A stretch of 56,465 nt of DNA, taken from assembly GCA_013365325.1 (NCBI GenBank), contig JABVXV010000374.1:1-56465 (forward strand). Reading direction: 5' to 3'. The notes under the pieces are model-generated. The model did no database searches, was not told the DNA's origin, and saw nothing but the letters and a program-made list of their open reading frames with translations. This document shows positions 13,066-26,829 of this stretch, piece by piece. The translations under genes were made by a program, and so were the position numbers. Within the stretch, counting starts at the first letter, position 1, and each line of letters opens with the position of its first letter. Source of the DNA: Dipetalonema caudispina. Lineage: Eukaryota; Nematoda; Chromadorea; Rhabditida; Onchocercidae.

Positions 13066-16000
13066 TTATTTTCTTTTTGTTCTCACTTTTTTCTTCTTTT
13101 CAACTAACTCATTCTTAGATTTCTTCTCTTTTTTGATCATCCTATAGGTAGATCCTAAATTGATCACACGAGCACGTAACGGACAATCATTGTAAAGATT
13201 CATATTACAACAACATACAATTAATGGTATTCCTGTTACTGGATCACGTGTATCCGTATAAAAGCATCGTTTAGCAAAACCATTTCTCTGATAATTTGAG
13301 CATAACGTCAAATATGGATATTTTTCCAATAATGTTTGATCAATATCTGATATACAACCAGCCGGAAGCTAAAAAAAAAGTGAGTGAAATAAAAGATTAG
13401 AAATAATTGCCAAGTTTATTTTAATAGTTTAAGTGATAAAATTATAACAGAAGTATCATAAATATTTCCAGAAAAGAAAGGCAAAGAGAAATTTACAACA
13501 ATATTGTGTGGGAAAAAAAATATGCACTATCAAGTAAGCATACATTTTAGGATGAAGAAAAGCTTCGAAGTTAGTATTAGTTATTGGAATAAATGAAATA
13601 TTTAATTAATTTTGTATGTACAATTATAAATTGTCTGTTGCTGTATTTCATTTGTAATTTACATAACTTACATTATTGTATATCGTAGATTGATCGATAG
13701 CTATAGCATATCGAATATGATAGCAACCCATTGGTATTTTACACTTGATCAATTTTTTATCAGGATTAATGCAAAAATTTTGCTCTTGTCGAAATGTTTG
13801 TTCGGTTATTTTCCATTTTAAATTTGATGGTACTAATTCATGGATAAATGTGCTTTGAATGTTTTTCTTCCTATTACACGGAATGTTACCATCTATAATG
13901 TAGAAGACGATATTCTTATGAATTTAATTAAATTATTTTACTTTATTCTTCATATAACAAATTTCAAAAAATTTTTCAAAATATTATTATCCTTCATTTT
14001 GTTCAACAATTATTAACATTTTGCTCTTCGTCTATAAATACATTCCCTTCATCTTTTTGACCATTTTTTGATAAATTTTTTTTCAACAAAAATTAAGATG
14101 ATACTATCGTATCATGCATTCTTCTACAATTTTACCATCTCTTTGTTTCATCTCTTTACTTTTATACTCCTCTCAGAAATTTCTCGACCATTCATAAATT
14201 TCATTTTTTTACTATTTGATAGAAATTACGAAAAATGATCGATGAAATTGCAAATTTGCTGCAGTACGTTTATTCACTATAATTCACTATAATTAATTAA
14301 GTAAAATTCATTATAATTTATTAAATTTGACTATTTAAAAAAAAAAAAAGAAAAAAAACTACAGCTTTTGCAGCAACAAAAGACTCGAGATTGAATTGAT
14401 GTGCAAGTATATGCTCCATCTTCGGTTGATATTTTGATACAAATTTCTTGAATGTCTGGATGTTCCGTAACTTTTACCTAAAACTATTGCATTAACCTGT
14501 AGAAATTGTTTGTGAAAGGATGTGTGAGAAGTTAAAAGAACGTAAAATAAATTTGTCTAATCTTAGAAAAGATTTAAATAAGGAACAGATGATACTGTAA
14601 GAAGTGAATAATAGTTGATGACAGTAATTTCCAATTATCTCAAAAGGAATAATTCTAACTTTTGAATTCTAAGTATTATAAATTTTTAGCAAAATATAAA
14701 AGATTATTAAGAGATTATAGAAATAAAAAAAAAAAGGGGACGAAGCAAAGTAATATTTACTTCACCACTGATCCAACGTGATATGAACTTTCCTTTACTT
14801 TTCCCAATTGTCAATTGATCATAACACCAAAAACTTTCACCTGTTTGCAATGGAAACTTCATTTTCAAGAAAAAAATACATTATATAAATCGAAAATGAA
14901 ATAATTGAAAACTGTTTGCACCCGTTTAATTACTGTTACTATTTTTTCATTGATTTTTTCAACTTTTTTTTGATTATGTGGTAATTAAGTTTTTTCTATA
15001 ATAAGAATATTCATTTATTCATTAACTATTTCTACTGTACTTTAGAATACTTTTGAGATTCTAATTTTAATATAAAAATGAAATTAGTTTTAGTGATCAC
15101 TCATAGTGTAATAATCGAATTTCAGTAATAATTCTTTCGTAATTTCTCAATTATTTAACATTTCCATCATCTTTTTTTTTCACCCATTCTTCTTCTTTTC
15201 ATCGATATTAAAAATAAAATCATAAAACGAAAAATAAAATAAAAGTATTTTTACAATTATTACTTGATGGTTTTGTAATATTATTCATTAAAAATTTGCT
15301 TATTTCAGCTGGAGCAGAATTTATCGCATTCGTTACTAAATTTATATTATAACATGAAGGTAATTTCGATCGTTCAGCATCTGTTATTGCTTTTTGCGCT
15401 ATTTCCTTTTCTAATTCAACATCACAAGCTGATTCATTCATTCTAAACAATGAAAAATTAAAAAAGAAATAAAAAAAAAAAGAGTAAAATGATTTGCTTA
15501 CTTTGATTATTCTCATTGTTTATTACCATTATTGAGTATTATTAGTGTAAGATTATTAGTCATAAAATATTTGTTTAATTAGTATTGTATTCATTTGTGT
15601 TCACTTTGAGCAATCTAATTAATTTATGCTTATTGATAAGTTAATTGAATATGTGCTAACAATCATATAGCATAAATATGTCTTTCTTTGATCCAATTCA
15701 ACAAATATCGATGCTAATTTATTCTTTATTCTTTAGATGAACAGAACAAAAATTCAAAATGTTTTTTTTTTTTTTTTTTCTGCTGAGAATTTCGAATAAT
15801 TTCAAACGAAAGGAATAAAATTTTTCACTTTAGCTTGTGTTTAGAATGAAATTTTGAAAATTTATTAAAAATTTTAATTTCATAAGAATTCCTCATATAA
15901 TTCGAAATTTGATCGTTGAATAAAGAAGTCATATTAACAATTATATCAATCAGTTCCAATTATTTAATTTTCAATGGATTAACCTATTAACTTGCTATTG

Positions 16001-19000
16001 CATTATTAATCATTTCATATTCACTCCTTTATCTTTCATATTATTTTTGGTCCTAATTATTTTATATTTCAAAGTTACGAATTTTCTAAATGTAATGAAC
16101 AAATGAAATTATTGAAAAAATGGAAGACCTTCCTGATAAAACTTTTCCAGGGCATGTACACATATATATCAGTCTACCCATTAGCGTATCTTTACGTTTA
16201 TAAATTTCATCTTTACAACGAATTGGTATATTTACACGTATTTTTGCTTCAATAAATTGACAGCCAAGTTTTTCATAAGCTCTAAACAAATAATTATTTA
16301 AATTACATACATGTGCACTTCTTTTTTTATCAGTGATATAATTTTGTTTTTCAAATAAATTGTTACTAATTGTTAGTTATCACTTACTAATTTATTCAAT
16401 TAAAGATGAATTGTTCGAAATTAATAATGACAAGCTAAAATGCAATTTATATATTTGCTTAGATTAGGTTATTTTACTATTAGTAACGGTTAACATCTTT
16501 GATGAAATTATTTTGAATATTTCTTTTTTTTTTTTCGTTAAACAAATTAATAATTTTGCAGCTTTTATTTGCTAATTTTATTGAACCAATAATTTATCAC
16601 TATTTCATAAAACAAAAATGAAAAGATGAAAAAATGCATAAATTTTTCGAAATTTTTTTGCTCGTTTTCTTTTGATCATTTTGACAAATACTTCAGTCAA
16701 ATAAGCTTAGTCATATCTTCTATATTATACCTTTTACCTTTTAATATTTGTATTATTAAAAGTAATAATTTTGCAATTAAAATATGAAAATGTAATTTTG
16801 AAAAAGTGTAACAATCAACATCAACAATATGATAATAAACACTAATTGTTGTACCACTAACTTATAGTCTTCTTCTCGTGTTAAATCCATATTAGCATTA
16901 ATTTGCAAATTAACAACTTTTCCAAGTACGAAATCATAATGTACTGCACAGTATCTCGTCCGTCTTAATATGAAGATAAGACGAAATGATGATAATTGGG
17001 CACATAATGGATCCTAAAATGCATAACAATAAATTATCATAAATACATATGTAAAATTTCATATTCGAAATTACTATACAGAAATAGACTGTTTTACTTC
17101 ATTAACAATTTATTTCTGCATAGTAATTTCGAATATGAAATTTGAAAAAAAAAAAAAAAATATATCAATTTTATATAAAACAATTAATATACAATTAATA
17201 GCAAAAAGAAAAAGAGTGTTAAAAAAAGCGAATAAGAAAAATAATTTATTATATTCTTCATATCATATAATTTAGTTATTTTTTTTTTTGTTGCTTTTTG
17301 TTAAAAAAAGGAGTAGTTTTTTTCTTTTGAAATGTTTCAAGTTTAATAATTATAATTTAAAGAAAAAAGTAACTAACTTTCATAAGCATAGGTAATAAAT
17401 GGAAAGCATGATATGAATTCATATCATGATTACATAAATGGCTACCCTCACAACAACAATCGACTGTCATTTCATCTTTTGAAAATCCTTTATGTGTTGG
17501 ACAAATTAAACCACGAAGTTGGCAATAATAATAACCATCTTTAAATTTTCGTGCCATCGTACAACCTAATGCAGTATTCATTTCCAACGTCCTAAAACAG
17601 TAAATTATAATGTTTTATTTTATCTAATAGAAATTCAAATTTTATTTATTTAAAGTTAATTTTACTTAGACAATTTTCAACTTTACTACATACGTTATAT
17701 TGGAAAATAATTAGATTAGAATGGTTTAATTATTAAATAGATATGAAAATATTATGATTAATGGAAATGAAATGTTTGCTGCTATCTAAATTTTACAATA
17801 ATAAATTTTTGAAAAAAATAAACATCAATTATTAATTATTCATCGTTTGAATATTTCAATTGTATTTCTAGAATGTTTGTTCTAACGGAAAAATAATAAC
17901 TAAAATCTTGCATGAATTTTTTATTAAAAGTTTTAAAATTTATAATTGATAAATACATTTGATATTCTTCACCAAACGGTTTCCTATAACGATAAGTGGA
18001 TCGACATGAGCGAACATTAATTGGAAAGGCTTTATCTATTAAACGTTTTTCCCTCAAAGTTTCATTCACTTTTAGCTGAAAAGAAAATTTAAAATATAAC
18101 TGAAATAAATGAAAAGCAAACATTAATATTTCAATTTCAATTTTTTTTCCTCAAATTCTTTTTTTAGAGAACAGAATTAAGCATAAACGAAATTTCATAT
18201 TCAATGTTGGATTAGAAAATAGAGTTTTACTATGACAACTAATACTATCATATGCATTATTGAACAAATAATTAGTATGTTTTATGTTAAATCAATTAGG
18301 ATAACTTATTATAGATATTCATTAATGAAAATTATACTTCACTTCATAAAACTGTCCAGAATAAATATAATTTTAAATATTAATTTAATTTTGATCTTTT
18401 ACCGTTCCAATAGCACAAACAATTTGTGGCTTCTTCTTATATCTCTCATCCAATTTATTCTGATAGTTACGGCGTACTGAATTTTCATCTAATCCATATT
18501 CTGACAATTTGTCCGGTTCATCAAGTAAATTTCTTACAGAAAATATTGGTTTGCTTGGATCAATCCATAAATCATCCTTCAATGAGCCACATATCTCCAA
18601 ACTTTCGTCGCAGCAACATAACTGATAATAAAAATCAGGTGTTGCTAATGTTATACATTCGGAAAACTGAAAAACAAAAATACGGAATGTTTCTTCCATA
18701 AGTCTTTCATATATCGAATACAAAATTAAATAGTTTGAGTGGAGAAAGAAATGAAAAATTTTGTTTACTTATTCATTTCTTTATATTTTTCTTTTTCTCA
18801 TTATCTTTAACAAAATTCAACTTAAGCGAAAAATGAAAGTATGTTTGGTTGAACAGAAAAACAATTAATGATAAACTTAGGTTTAGGAAAAAAAGTAAGG
18901 TAAGCAAAATTTTGGCAAAAAAAAAACTGAAATTAGTTTAGTAATCTGAGGGTAGATTTGAATGATTAATTTATATGATTAGTAATAATTAATAAGTGCT

Positions 19001-21556
19001 ATTTCGTATGCTACATACGAATTCAAAATTTTGATTTGAACTATTTAGAATGAATTTGCTTACATTAAAATATCTATCCGACTCGCTTTCAACATATTTG
19101 ATAGATTTTGAACTGCAGGATCGTTTATTACCTAATGCTAAGTGATCGATTGGTAAGAAGCGATAATCTTGCTTTGGAAACTATAATTAGTAAAAGTGAT
19201 CATTAATTTTTTAAGATATGATCCAAAATCAGTGATTCACACTGCTTAACTACAACCATGTAATACAATTATAGTTGAAGTTGATCTGTCAAAAGTTTCC
19301 AAATGCTTAGTTTTCATTTTACATTTAAGATTAGACTACGAAAAAGTGAGCAATCAATGATCTTTTAAGTAAGCTTAATCTGGTAGCTTGATGGTGGTAT
19401 AAGAATATTAGTAGTCAAAATTGTTGAATTTGACTGTAAAATCAAATGCGATATAAAATCAAATAATTTTTACGACCAATTTCATTAGCGTATCGAATTA
19501 GATATAAATTGTATATAACATACGTAATTTTCAACAAGATCGGATGCTTCATATTGTCCCAAATTGGACATTCGAAATAACCCAACCTTGAAATACGGAA
19601 TAAGGCCTACTCTTCCTTCGATCAGTGCAATACATGAATCACCAACTAAGTTCTGTAATTTCAATATTATTCAAATGTAGGGATGTTTATAAAACTGTAA
19701 TAATAAGTGTTTATTGTAGTACAAAACAGGAATCGTTTTTAATTAAACTATTTTATTGATTATTCTACTGAATATTAGCAAAAAATAATTAGAAACATCG
19801 AAAAAAAAAAAAAATCATAAACCTGATCGACACATTCTGAACGAATGTTACCAATATTTTTATCTTTTTTTGGTGCAATTATTTGTCGATGATCTGCTAA
19901 CAATTTATGATAAAATAAACTAGTGATAGAATTTATGGCACCATTTTCATCGTCTACTTGCCAGCCACCTTTAGTGCAAAAAAATAATGTATCAGTAGTG
20001 CGCAACATATTGGTTTTTCTGCAATTTTATGCAATTAAAATTATACTTTTAATATTTGTCGTTTTTTTTTTCTACAAAATTTTAGAAAAAATTGAAAATA
20101 TTGGCATAAAAAGTTAATAGATCATAGCTAATGAATGTTTTCAGATTTTGTTGGAACATGAAATCTATCGTTAATCAAATTGCAATTTGAAAATTTCAAA
20201 TCATTTATGCAAAAAAGTTTAACTATTATCGTTTAATTTCAAATTATTAGGATTAAATGGTTACTACTACTTTGCACTTTAAAATTGTTGATTTCAAAAG
20301 ACCACTATCACTATATATCTTTAAATTATTGATGTTACAATTTATTTTTTCTTAATAAGAGCAATTATAATGATAATCCAACTAACAGTTATCATCGATG
20401 TTAAATCTGTTAATGTTGCATGATATGGCGATTTAGCCAGTTAAGCAATTTGGGATGAAATAAAAAGTGAGGAGATGATATTAGAGATTGATGTGAACAA
20501 AGGGTGAAGAAAATGATAGCTGATAACGAGTAGGTTGCATTAAATTGTCACAATTCAATTATCAGTGATGATATCATCAGTACAGCAATTAAACAGGAAC
20601 TCATTGAAGTTTTGATATCTAATTAGAGCTATATTCTAACAATTAAGGAAATTCAACAGTAAGATCAATTAACCGATATGTACAAACTTTTTTATGTTTC
20701 ATACTATATATATATATATATTGCTGAAGTTTTTTTTTCTTAAATTTAAATAGGATATTTTTCTGTGCATCCAAAAAGAAGAAGCTAAGCTTGTTACAAT
20801 GACAAGGATGAAAGATAAGGAAAGAGAAAAGGGTGACTGATAAATAACAATTATGATTTTGCATAATGAGTTATTTTTGTAAGATTCTAATCACATTCAT
20901 TATCATGTATAGCAACAACAAATTAAACAAATTCTGGATTTCGTTCAATGTGAGCAAATTCAATTCGCTGTAGAAAATTGTTTATAAAAATTTCAGGAAA
21001 ATCAATTATTAATGTTGAAATAACGATCCGCAAGATTGATGATAAGATTATTACGTAATATTTATAAACAAATAATATCGATAAATTCTTAAATGCAGAT
21101 TTAATGCTTTTATTTTAGTTTAATAATCCGTTGATCAATTAACTTACTCCAAATTCACAAATGTATTGTTTATAGTGATCGAGAATCTTTCATTATCATA
21201 AGTGATACCGTATAATTTTTCATCATCTTCTAAATCTGAACATGCTCGTAATAAATGCTGAATATAATTTATTCCACCATGACTATTTGAACCATAATGC
21301 ACGGTAACACTAAAATCTATTGTAAGCCAATGGTAACAATAGTCCAGCACTGCAAATTTTATTTCTTTGTAATATTTTCATCAAAGATATACTGACATAA
21401 AGATAGACATTATCAATTAATATATAATCATATCAAATGTAATGAAAAGAAAAAGAAAAGAAGAATGGAACTTCTAATCTTAATCTTATAATTTCATACC
21501 TTTATACCAAGTTGGAGCAAATAAATCGGTACAAAAAAAGCCTCGTTCCGATATTT
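13066..21556 (-). CDS. Multi-domain Cys-rich extracellular protein, nematode-type (5' end missing)
   Basis: Fifteen exons keep one open frame of about 832 residues: 21500-21556, 21148-21349, 19823-20018, 19524-19652, 19064-19180, 18403-18666, 17957-18075, 17378-17591, 16862-17013, about 16129-16281, 15264-15442, 14761-14840, 14363-14477, 13672-13892 and 13066-13368. All have GT and AG ends; the donor at 16128 is weak. The product is built of repeated Cys modules, each ending in a CCC cluster followed by another Cys: LCCCDESLEICG, VDCCCEGSHLCN, FCCCKS-YGNIPCN and VCCCNMNLYNDCP. Other Cys pairs precede each cluster, as in MGCY and PAGC. This recalls nematode ET-module or Ly6-like extracellular domains, but I cannot assign a family. 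The C-terminus is a Lys-rich tail. The ATG and signal-peptide exon upstream of 21556 were not found. Likely secreted or membrane-attached. Confidence 0.8.
17054..17143. repeat. Near-perfect 33-bp inverted repeat in an intron
   Basis: Arms 17054-17086 and 17111-17143 are reverse complements with a single mismatch (core CATATTCGAAATTACTAT) around a 24-base loop. The hairpin lies in the intron between the Cys-rich gene exons 17378-17591 and 16862-17013, about 40 bases upstream of the 16862-17013 exon in transcript direction. Confidence 0.9.
18838..19094. repeat. Repeat A, copy 2
   Basis: Partner of 12390-12609. Its right edge (about 19064-19094) is the 3' end of the Cys-rich exon at 19064-19180 and the rest is the following intron. 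This copy is therefore the likely source and the downstream copy the duplicate. Confidence 0.75.
19215..19455. repeat. Repeat C, copy 1
   Basis: Matches about 26830-27085, with shared stretches TTGATCTGTCAAAAG and AAGAATATTAGTAGTCAAAA. It lies in the Cys-rich gene intron between 19180 and 19524. The second copy sits near the inner end of the palindrome's left arm. Non-coding. Confidence 0.75.
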
Positions 21557-22374
21557 CTGAACAAATAATACAATTATATTTTTAATTGAAAGAGAAAAAA
21601 AAAGTGAAAATTACATTATAAAATCTAATTTGAAGTAAATTCGCATATTTAAACTAAGCTCATTGGAAATTATACTGAACATGGTAAAATAACCATTAAT
21701 ATGCAATAAATTAATTCAATTTTTTATTACTTCACACTGTAATGAACAATGAATATAAGCTTTATTTATAAGCTATCGTATCCTTGATTATCCTATAAAA
21801 ATAAAATGAATGAAAGTAACCGTTTCACTGTAATTTTCCATTATTTAGTTAATGAGCTAATTGAATAATGAATTAGTAAATTATTTACAAGTTTTTAAAA
21901 TTAAAATTTAGCTTAAACGAACGCTGCAAAGTTATCGTTGCCTTCTTTACACCAAAAATAATTAGGAATAAACGTAAGAAGGAAGTGGAACAAATCATAT
22001 CATAAACAACCACTTCACTTTAGATACAGCGTTCAACATACATTACTTTCGAAAGAAAAAAGTTAAATTTGAAAATTTATATTCATTGCTATTTCCACTA
22101 ATTTTGCATAATTCCATTTTAAGTCAATCAGCTTTAGCCATCGAAATCAATTTGACACAATTATGATTGCAATGGTTAGGTATCGAATTAAAAATTTTAC
22201 ATCTTTAACTTTGCTGATTCCTGTGCTAGTGTTAGCTGTCTCGAAATCTAAATGAATTTCGCGAAGAAAGGGATAAAACATTTTTTATAATTAAAGTAAT
22301 TGATATTTCATTTCGTAATGAAACAATTCTTCTTATAAATTGTTAACATAAACCATTTAACATATACTCATCCT
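21557..22374. other. Region upstream of the Cys-rich model, no exon identified
   Basis: The 5' exon or exons of the Cys-rich gene should lie here or further right on the minus strand, but I could not identify a signal-peptide exon with a phase-compatible donor. Confidence 0.4.
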
Positions 22375-22918
22375 TGTCTAAGATGAGATATTAACAATGC
22401 TTCTTTGTTGTCTGTGGTTAAGATATGCTTAAATCAGATCTGACAGCAACGTACTATCCTTTGTTCACATCCTTAAAATAAGATTGTGACATTGTCCTTT
22501 GTTTCATATGCTTAAGCTGGGATTGTAAAACATTGTCCTTTGTATCATATCCTTATGACAGGGTTACAATCACTTCCTGTAGACCACCCCCATGACACAC
22601 ATATATATACAAGGGTCACGGCTTGACGAGACTAATTGACTTACTTACTCAATCAGCTTACGATTCACTCACTCACTCATCCACTCAATCACCTTATTCA
22701 CTTACAAAACCACGATTCAATCCTACCTCTCCTATTTTATTCCTTCTATTCGGACTTTCTCACTCCCAGTAAGTCCAGTGACTGAATAACTTATTGCGTT
22801 ATAAAGGATATTATAACATTTGCTGATATTAATTGCTGTGTTATTCAATAAATTCTATATTCAAATATTTTGTCGTGATACTCAAACAAGAGGACTATAC
22901 TGTCTTCAACAAAATACA
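22375..22918 (+). mobile_element. Possible solo LTR of a retrotransposon (non-coding)
   Basis: The segment looks like an LTR read on +. Three tandem units of about 39 bp (22453-22571, each with TCCTTTGT and ATCCTTA or ATGCTTA) resemble U3 repeats. A TATA-like CATATATATAC follows at 22600-22610, then a C-rich stretch, and AATAAA at 22847-22852 before a pyrimidine-poor end. The proposed ends are TG and CA. It has no coding frame and differs in composition from its surroundings. No internal element and no convincing target-site duplication were found, so an ordinary promoter region is an alternative. Confidence 0.35.
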
Positions 22919-23816
22919 GATTCCTTCTACCACAAATCAAAACTTTCATGACATTAACTGAAACAATGAAGATTAATCCATTACAAAAATGATTAATAAA
23001 TTTTCATGATACTGGTACTGCATGCTTTTTCTGGAAGCTTTTTTTATTTATCATTTCCAGTGTTTTTACTACGCATTTACTTTTTGAGGTATTTATCTCG
23101 CTTCACACGTTAAGATAGGATTAGGCTGCGATCCATTTTAGAAGAACGTTAGATGAAGAAATATGAAACTAAATACAGAAGAAAAGTTGAGAGAGATGCA
23201 ACTGATAAAGTGATTTCATCGTGTTGCATTATGTAATAGTTAGGAGACATTAATCGCTTATTTCAGGGAAGTAAATTTCTCGTAGATATGACGCAACATG
23301 CATTTTTGCTCAAGAACAAAAGCACCAAATTACGTCTAACGATGGATAATTATCATACAAATTACTAATTTAAATCAAAATTTCGTTGCCAAAGGTATCA
23401 GTTTATCAAGCGGTCGAATATGAAGTGGTTGGTTTTTATACATCTATCGGTTGCAAAGTATATTTCAAAGGTGGCGATCGTTACTGTATGCTACAGTAGC
23501 CAACTTTCCTTTCACACTTTCATTTTATGCCTTTGGTACAGTGCTTCTTACCTCCATTAATTGCTTTTGATGGAAAATGATGGGAACAGATAAAAATACT
23601 AATTAGTATGAGAATTTTGGAATCCCTTAAATGAGTAGAGAAAATGGTCAATGTCAGACTGTGAGAATACGATAAACGATGAATGAATGCATAATTCCGC
23701 TTATGTAAGGTATTGATGTATTGGTAATATAGGAGCTGTCATTCATCGGTTCAAGCGATAAAAACAGGCTTTAAGCGATAAAAACATCGAAAGGGATTAT
23801 TAAGCAATGTGTGAAA

Positions 23817-26362
23817 ATGTTGAAGAAACTGTTGACATTTTACAATTTTCTTTTGCAAATACGATTTCTGAATTACTTCATTGAGCAACAAATATATGAT
23901 TTTTCAGGATCGCAATAGCGATTTATTGCTTTTGTGTCTTAGTTTCGAAAAAAGCAGTGCTGGGATACTTGCCTTCTGTCTTTGATGAAAATGAACAGCA
24001 TCACATAAACATGGATGACCAATTTTACTTCTATCGTCAATCTGAGGCAAATAGGGTAGAATCTTAAAACAGAAGTTAAAACAAATACGAATATTTAAGC
24101 AATCATTTCGTCTAGTTTGATATTAAAATATAATGAATAAGTTGCAATTTCTGTTTTTCTAGCACTTTCCTCATTAATGACACCATTTGCGTGATAGTAG
24201 GGTGTCAGCAATTCAACAGTTCAACAAGATCTATCTAATCCTACTTTACCGTTTCTTCTTTATTTTTATACCTAATAAAGGTCGTATTTGCGAACCACTC
24301 ATTTCAGCTACCACGATCGTTCAGTAGGTTACTACAATTCAATGATTCTATCACAATACGCATGAAACACTATTATTATGCTTATACTTTCTTCGAGAGA
24401 AGTCTTTGCAAGTAAGTATTCGAATATTTTGTTATGCAGAAAGGGCGTCTTCTCAACGTTAATTGGAAACATAATTAGTGTGTTAATTAGAATATAAATT
24501 GGGAACATAATCATTGCACAATAATCTTTTTAGAGAGTAGCCTACTTTTTTTCCAGAATCAGGTTCAGGTTTCTGGATGGAGCCGAAAGTGAAATATTCC
24601 GGTTTACTGTTATACCTGGCAGAGCTGAAGTAAGCTTTCATATTGTATAACAATTAATTGGATTTATCAAAAACTTCATTGCATCAGAATCCGAAATCAC
24701 AATTCTGAGTTAATTTCTGACAAGCGTCGAAACAGTTTGTTAGCATGAATAAGTCAATTTCAAATAAATTATTTGTTCATTTTCAGTTTGACCTATTATG
24801 TATTCCTGAGAAACATACTTTTGTTTCATTTTCGAATAACGATTATGAGAAATACTATGAGTTTGTAATAATATTCTCAAGTACTGGCATAATGGTAGGT
24901 ATTATTTGGAACAGTAATTATCACCTGATTCTTTTCTGATTAATCTTAATTTAACTATTTCTTTATTGGGAATATTGCTTTCAGCTATTTCATAATGGAT
25001 TTTATTATAGCGACACAAATTATTGTACTAATCGAATTATCGATATTAGAATGTTCCAGCTCCTTGCACAATATACAGAAAATTTTGAAGCGGTGTTAGA
25101 ATTACAACCAGAAAGCGCTGTATGAATTGAATATTTCCTTTGTTGAAAGATTTTATTTATTCACTTGTTTTTTAGTTTTATCATTTTTTAAATAACGATT
25201 AGGATTTTTCAGCGAATTCCTGGCAATTGGCATATCGTAAAGCCGATTCCAATAAATCATAAAATCGTTATCGACTTTTTCCCGGATCGCAAGAGCATAA
25301 TTACGATCCGATTGGCGGACGGGAACGGAATACCAACACTTGCTGTAATCATAGACTACAATGTAGGGGTATGGATCTTTTTTCTTCACTTTTTTTTTTT
25401 TGAATTTCATGAACAATCAAAAACTTGATTATGGCGACATCTGTGAATTTGAGCAACATCTTTAAATTAATTATTTGTGTTGGAACGTTCAAACTTTTAG
25501 ATACTTTACACAAAACGCGATCGATTAGACGATAAAAATATAAACTGCATCAATTTTGAAAGTAGTAAACAATATGATTATCCAATGCTGTGTCGAGTTC
25601 AAATTGGCGTGTACTCAGATCGATATAAGGTTTTAATTTTAATGATATGCATTAGTTTTATTAAAAACAATTAGCTTACGAGCATATTATATGACTAAAA
25701 GAGGGTTGACAACGCTGTTCCAAACAGATATGTTGTTTCAACCAATAGTGGAATAATTCGCATATCGTTAAATGGCATTCTGATAATTTATCGCACAAAC
25801 AAATTCTTTATGTTATTTTTAAAAAAAGAATAAGTTTCAAATTTATATTCTTATGTTCATCCCAAATTGAAACATTACAGTCCCTGCAAATTCCTTCTCA
25901 ATCGATTCTAACAATTATGAAGCACACTAATTTAAGTTCTTTAGATTCTGCTTCACTTATACATATTTCTTAGATTGAAATGCAAATAGACCGACGTCCA
26001 CTATTGAATGTTATGAGCGAATGTATGGTTTACAGTCAACACTTATCACCAAATAACATTCAGCAAACTATTTTTGATTCAACAAATAAGAATGCAACTT
26101 TTTATGCATATTATATAGACCCAGTATGAATCTTTATTCGGTTTATCTCAAAGATATCTGTAAGATTTTTCCTTCTGTATTCAATTACTATGAAATTTGG
26201 TATTAACTATAAAAGGAACTTTTAAAATTGATAAAAATTATGTCGTAAAATGCATTGAAACAATGGCGAAGTCATCCTGAACATAATTGATTCAATTATT
26301 TATTTAAGATTCATATAGTTTATTTGAATAATCAATTAATCGGATTGTTATGGAATTTGTAG
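23817..26362 (+). CDS. Secreted protein of unknown family, intact palindrome copy (375 aa)
   Basis: Eleven exons: 23817-23830, 23908-24055, 24308-24411, 24557-24629, 24787-24894, 24985-25119, 25213-25362, 25501-25629, 25749-25811, 25974-26123 and 26309-26362. They sum to 376 codons with consistent phases. The first two give MLKKL plus IAIAIYCFCVLVSKKAV, a good signal peptide, although the first donor (CT|GTTGAC) is weak. The mature part is rich in beta-type hydrophobic alternation. EFVIIFSSTGIM/LFHNGFYY near residues 138-157 and YAYYIDP/IHIVYLNNQLIGL near 352-370 share a shape and have an exon junction at the same point, suggesting two related domains. I do not recognise the family; galectin-like or FA-methyltransferase-like beta sandwiches are a loose thought only. 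Left/right differences in exon 24557-24629 are conservative (I/V, R/K, I/L), suggesting selection on protein. Confidence 0.75.
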
Positions 26363-26829
26363 TAACAAAGTACAGTAGGACTTTTTAGTAGGAAAAAGGA
26401 ATTCTGATATTTCAGAATATTGACTATGGAAAGCAAAGTGATAAATTAGTTTATAATCAATTTTAATTCATTCACCCATAAAATCTATTAGAACTTGGAT
26501 ATGCAAATAAAAATATACGGATATTATGAATTTGATCGAAATTTCTAGTAGTTAAACTTCAAATGTAGTAATAACGAAATTTCCAAAATCGATTATACAA
26601 AATTAAAAGACTTACGAATATTAATTAGTTGCTGCTTAATTTTTATTTCTTTTATATCATTATTTATACCATGCTGATAAGCTAATATGTGAAACAAAAT
26701 AACTGATAATAAAAATAAGATGAAGTTAATTTTACACATTCAAGAAACTGAAAAGAAATACTTAACGTTTCTTCTGTAAACCTTTTATATTAGAACACTA
26801 TAATTAATAAATGTGCCCATCGACCTTTT

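Noticed and set aside
22172..22252. 27-codon plus-strand frame resembling a signal peptide (TSLTLLIPVLVLAVS)
   Set aside because: No downstream plus-strand exon could be joined to it, and the palindrome gene already has its own signal peptide.
25153..25416. Minus-strand frame containing VVYDYSKCWYSVPVRQSDRN, with a mirror copy at 30072-30302 on +
   Set aside because: It looked like a gene at first, but it lies opposite the exon at 25213-25362, which is in phase with ten other exons; it is an antisense shadow.
25728..25835. Alternative reading of the ninth palindrome exon (VVSTNSGIIRISLNGILIIY)
   Set aside because: Phase does not match the preceding exon, and the left/right differences are all amino-acid changing in this frame but silent (apart from the stop) in the chosen one.
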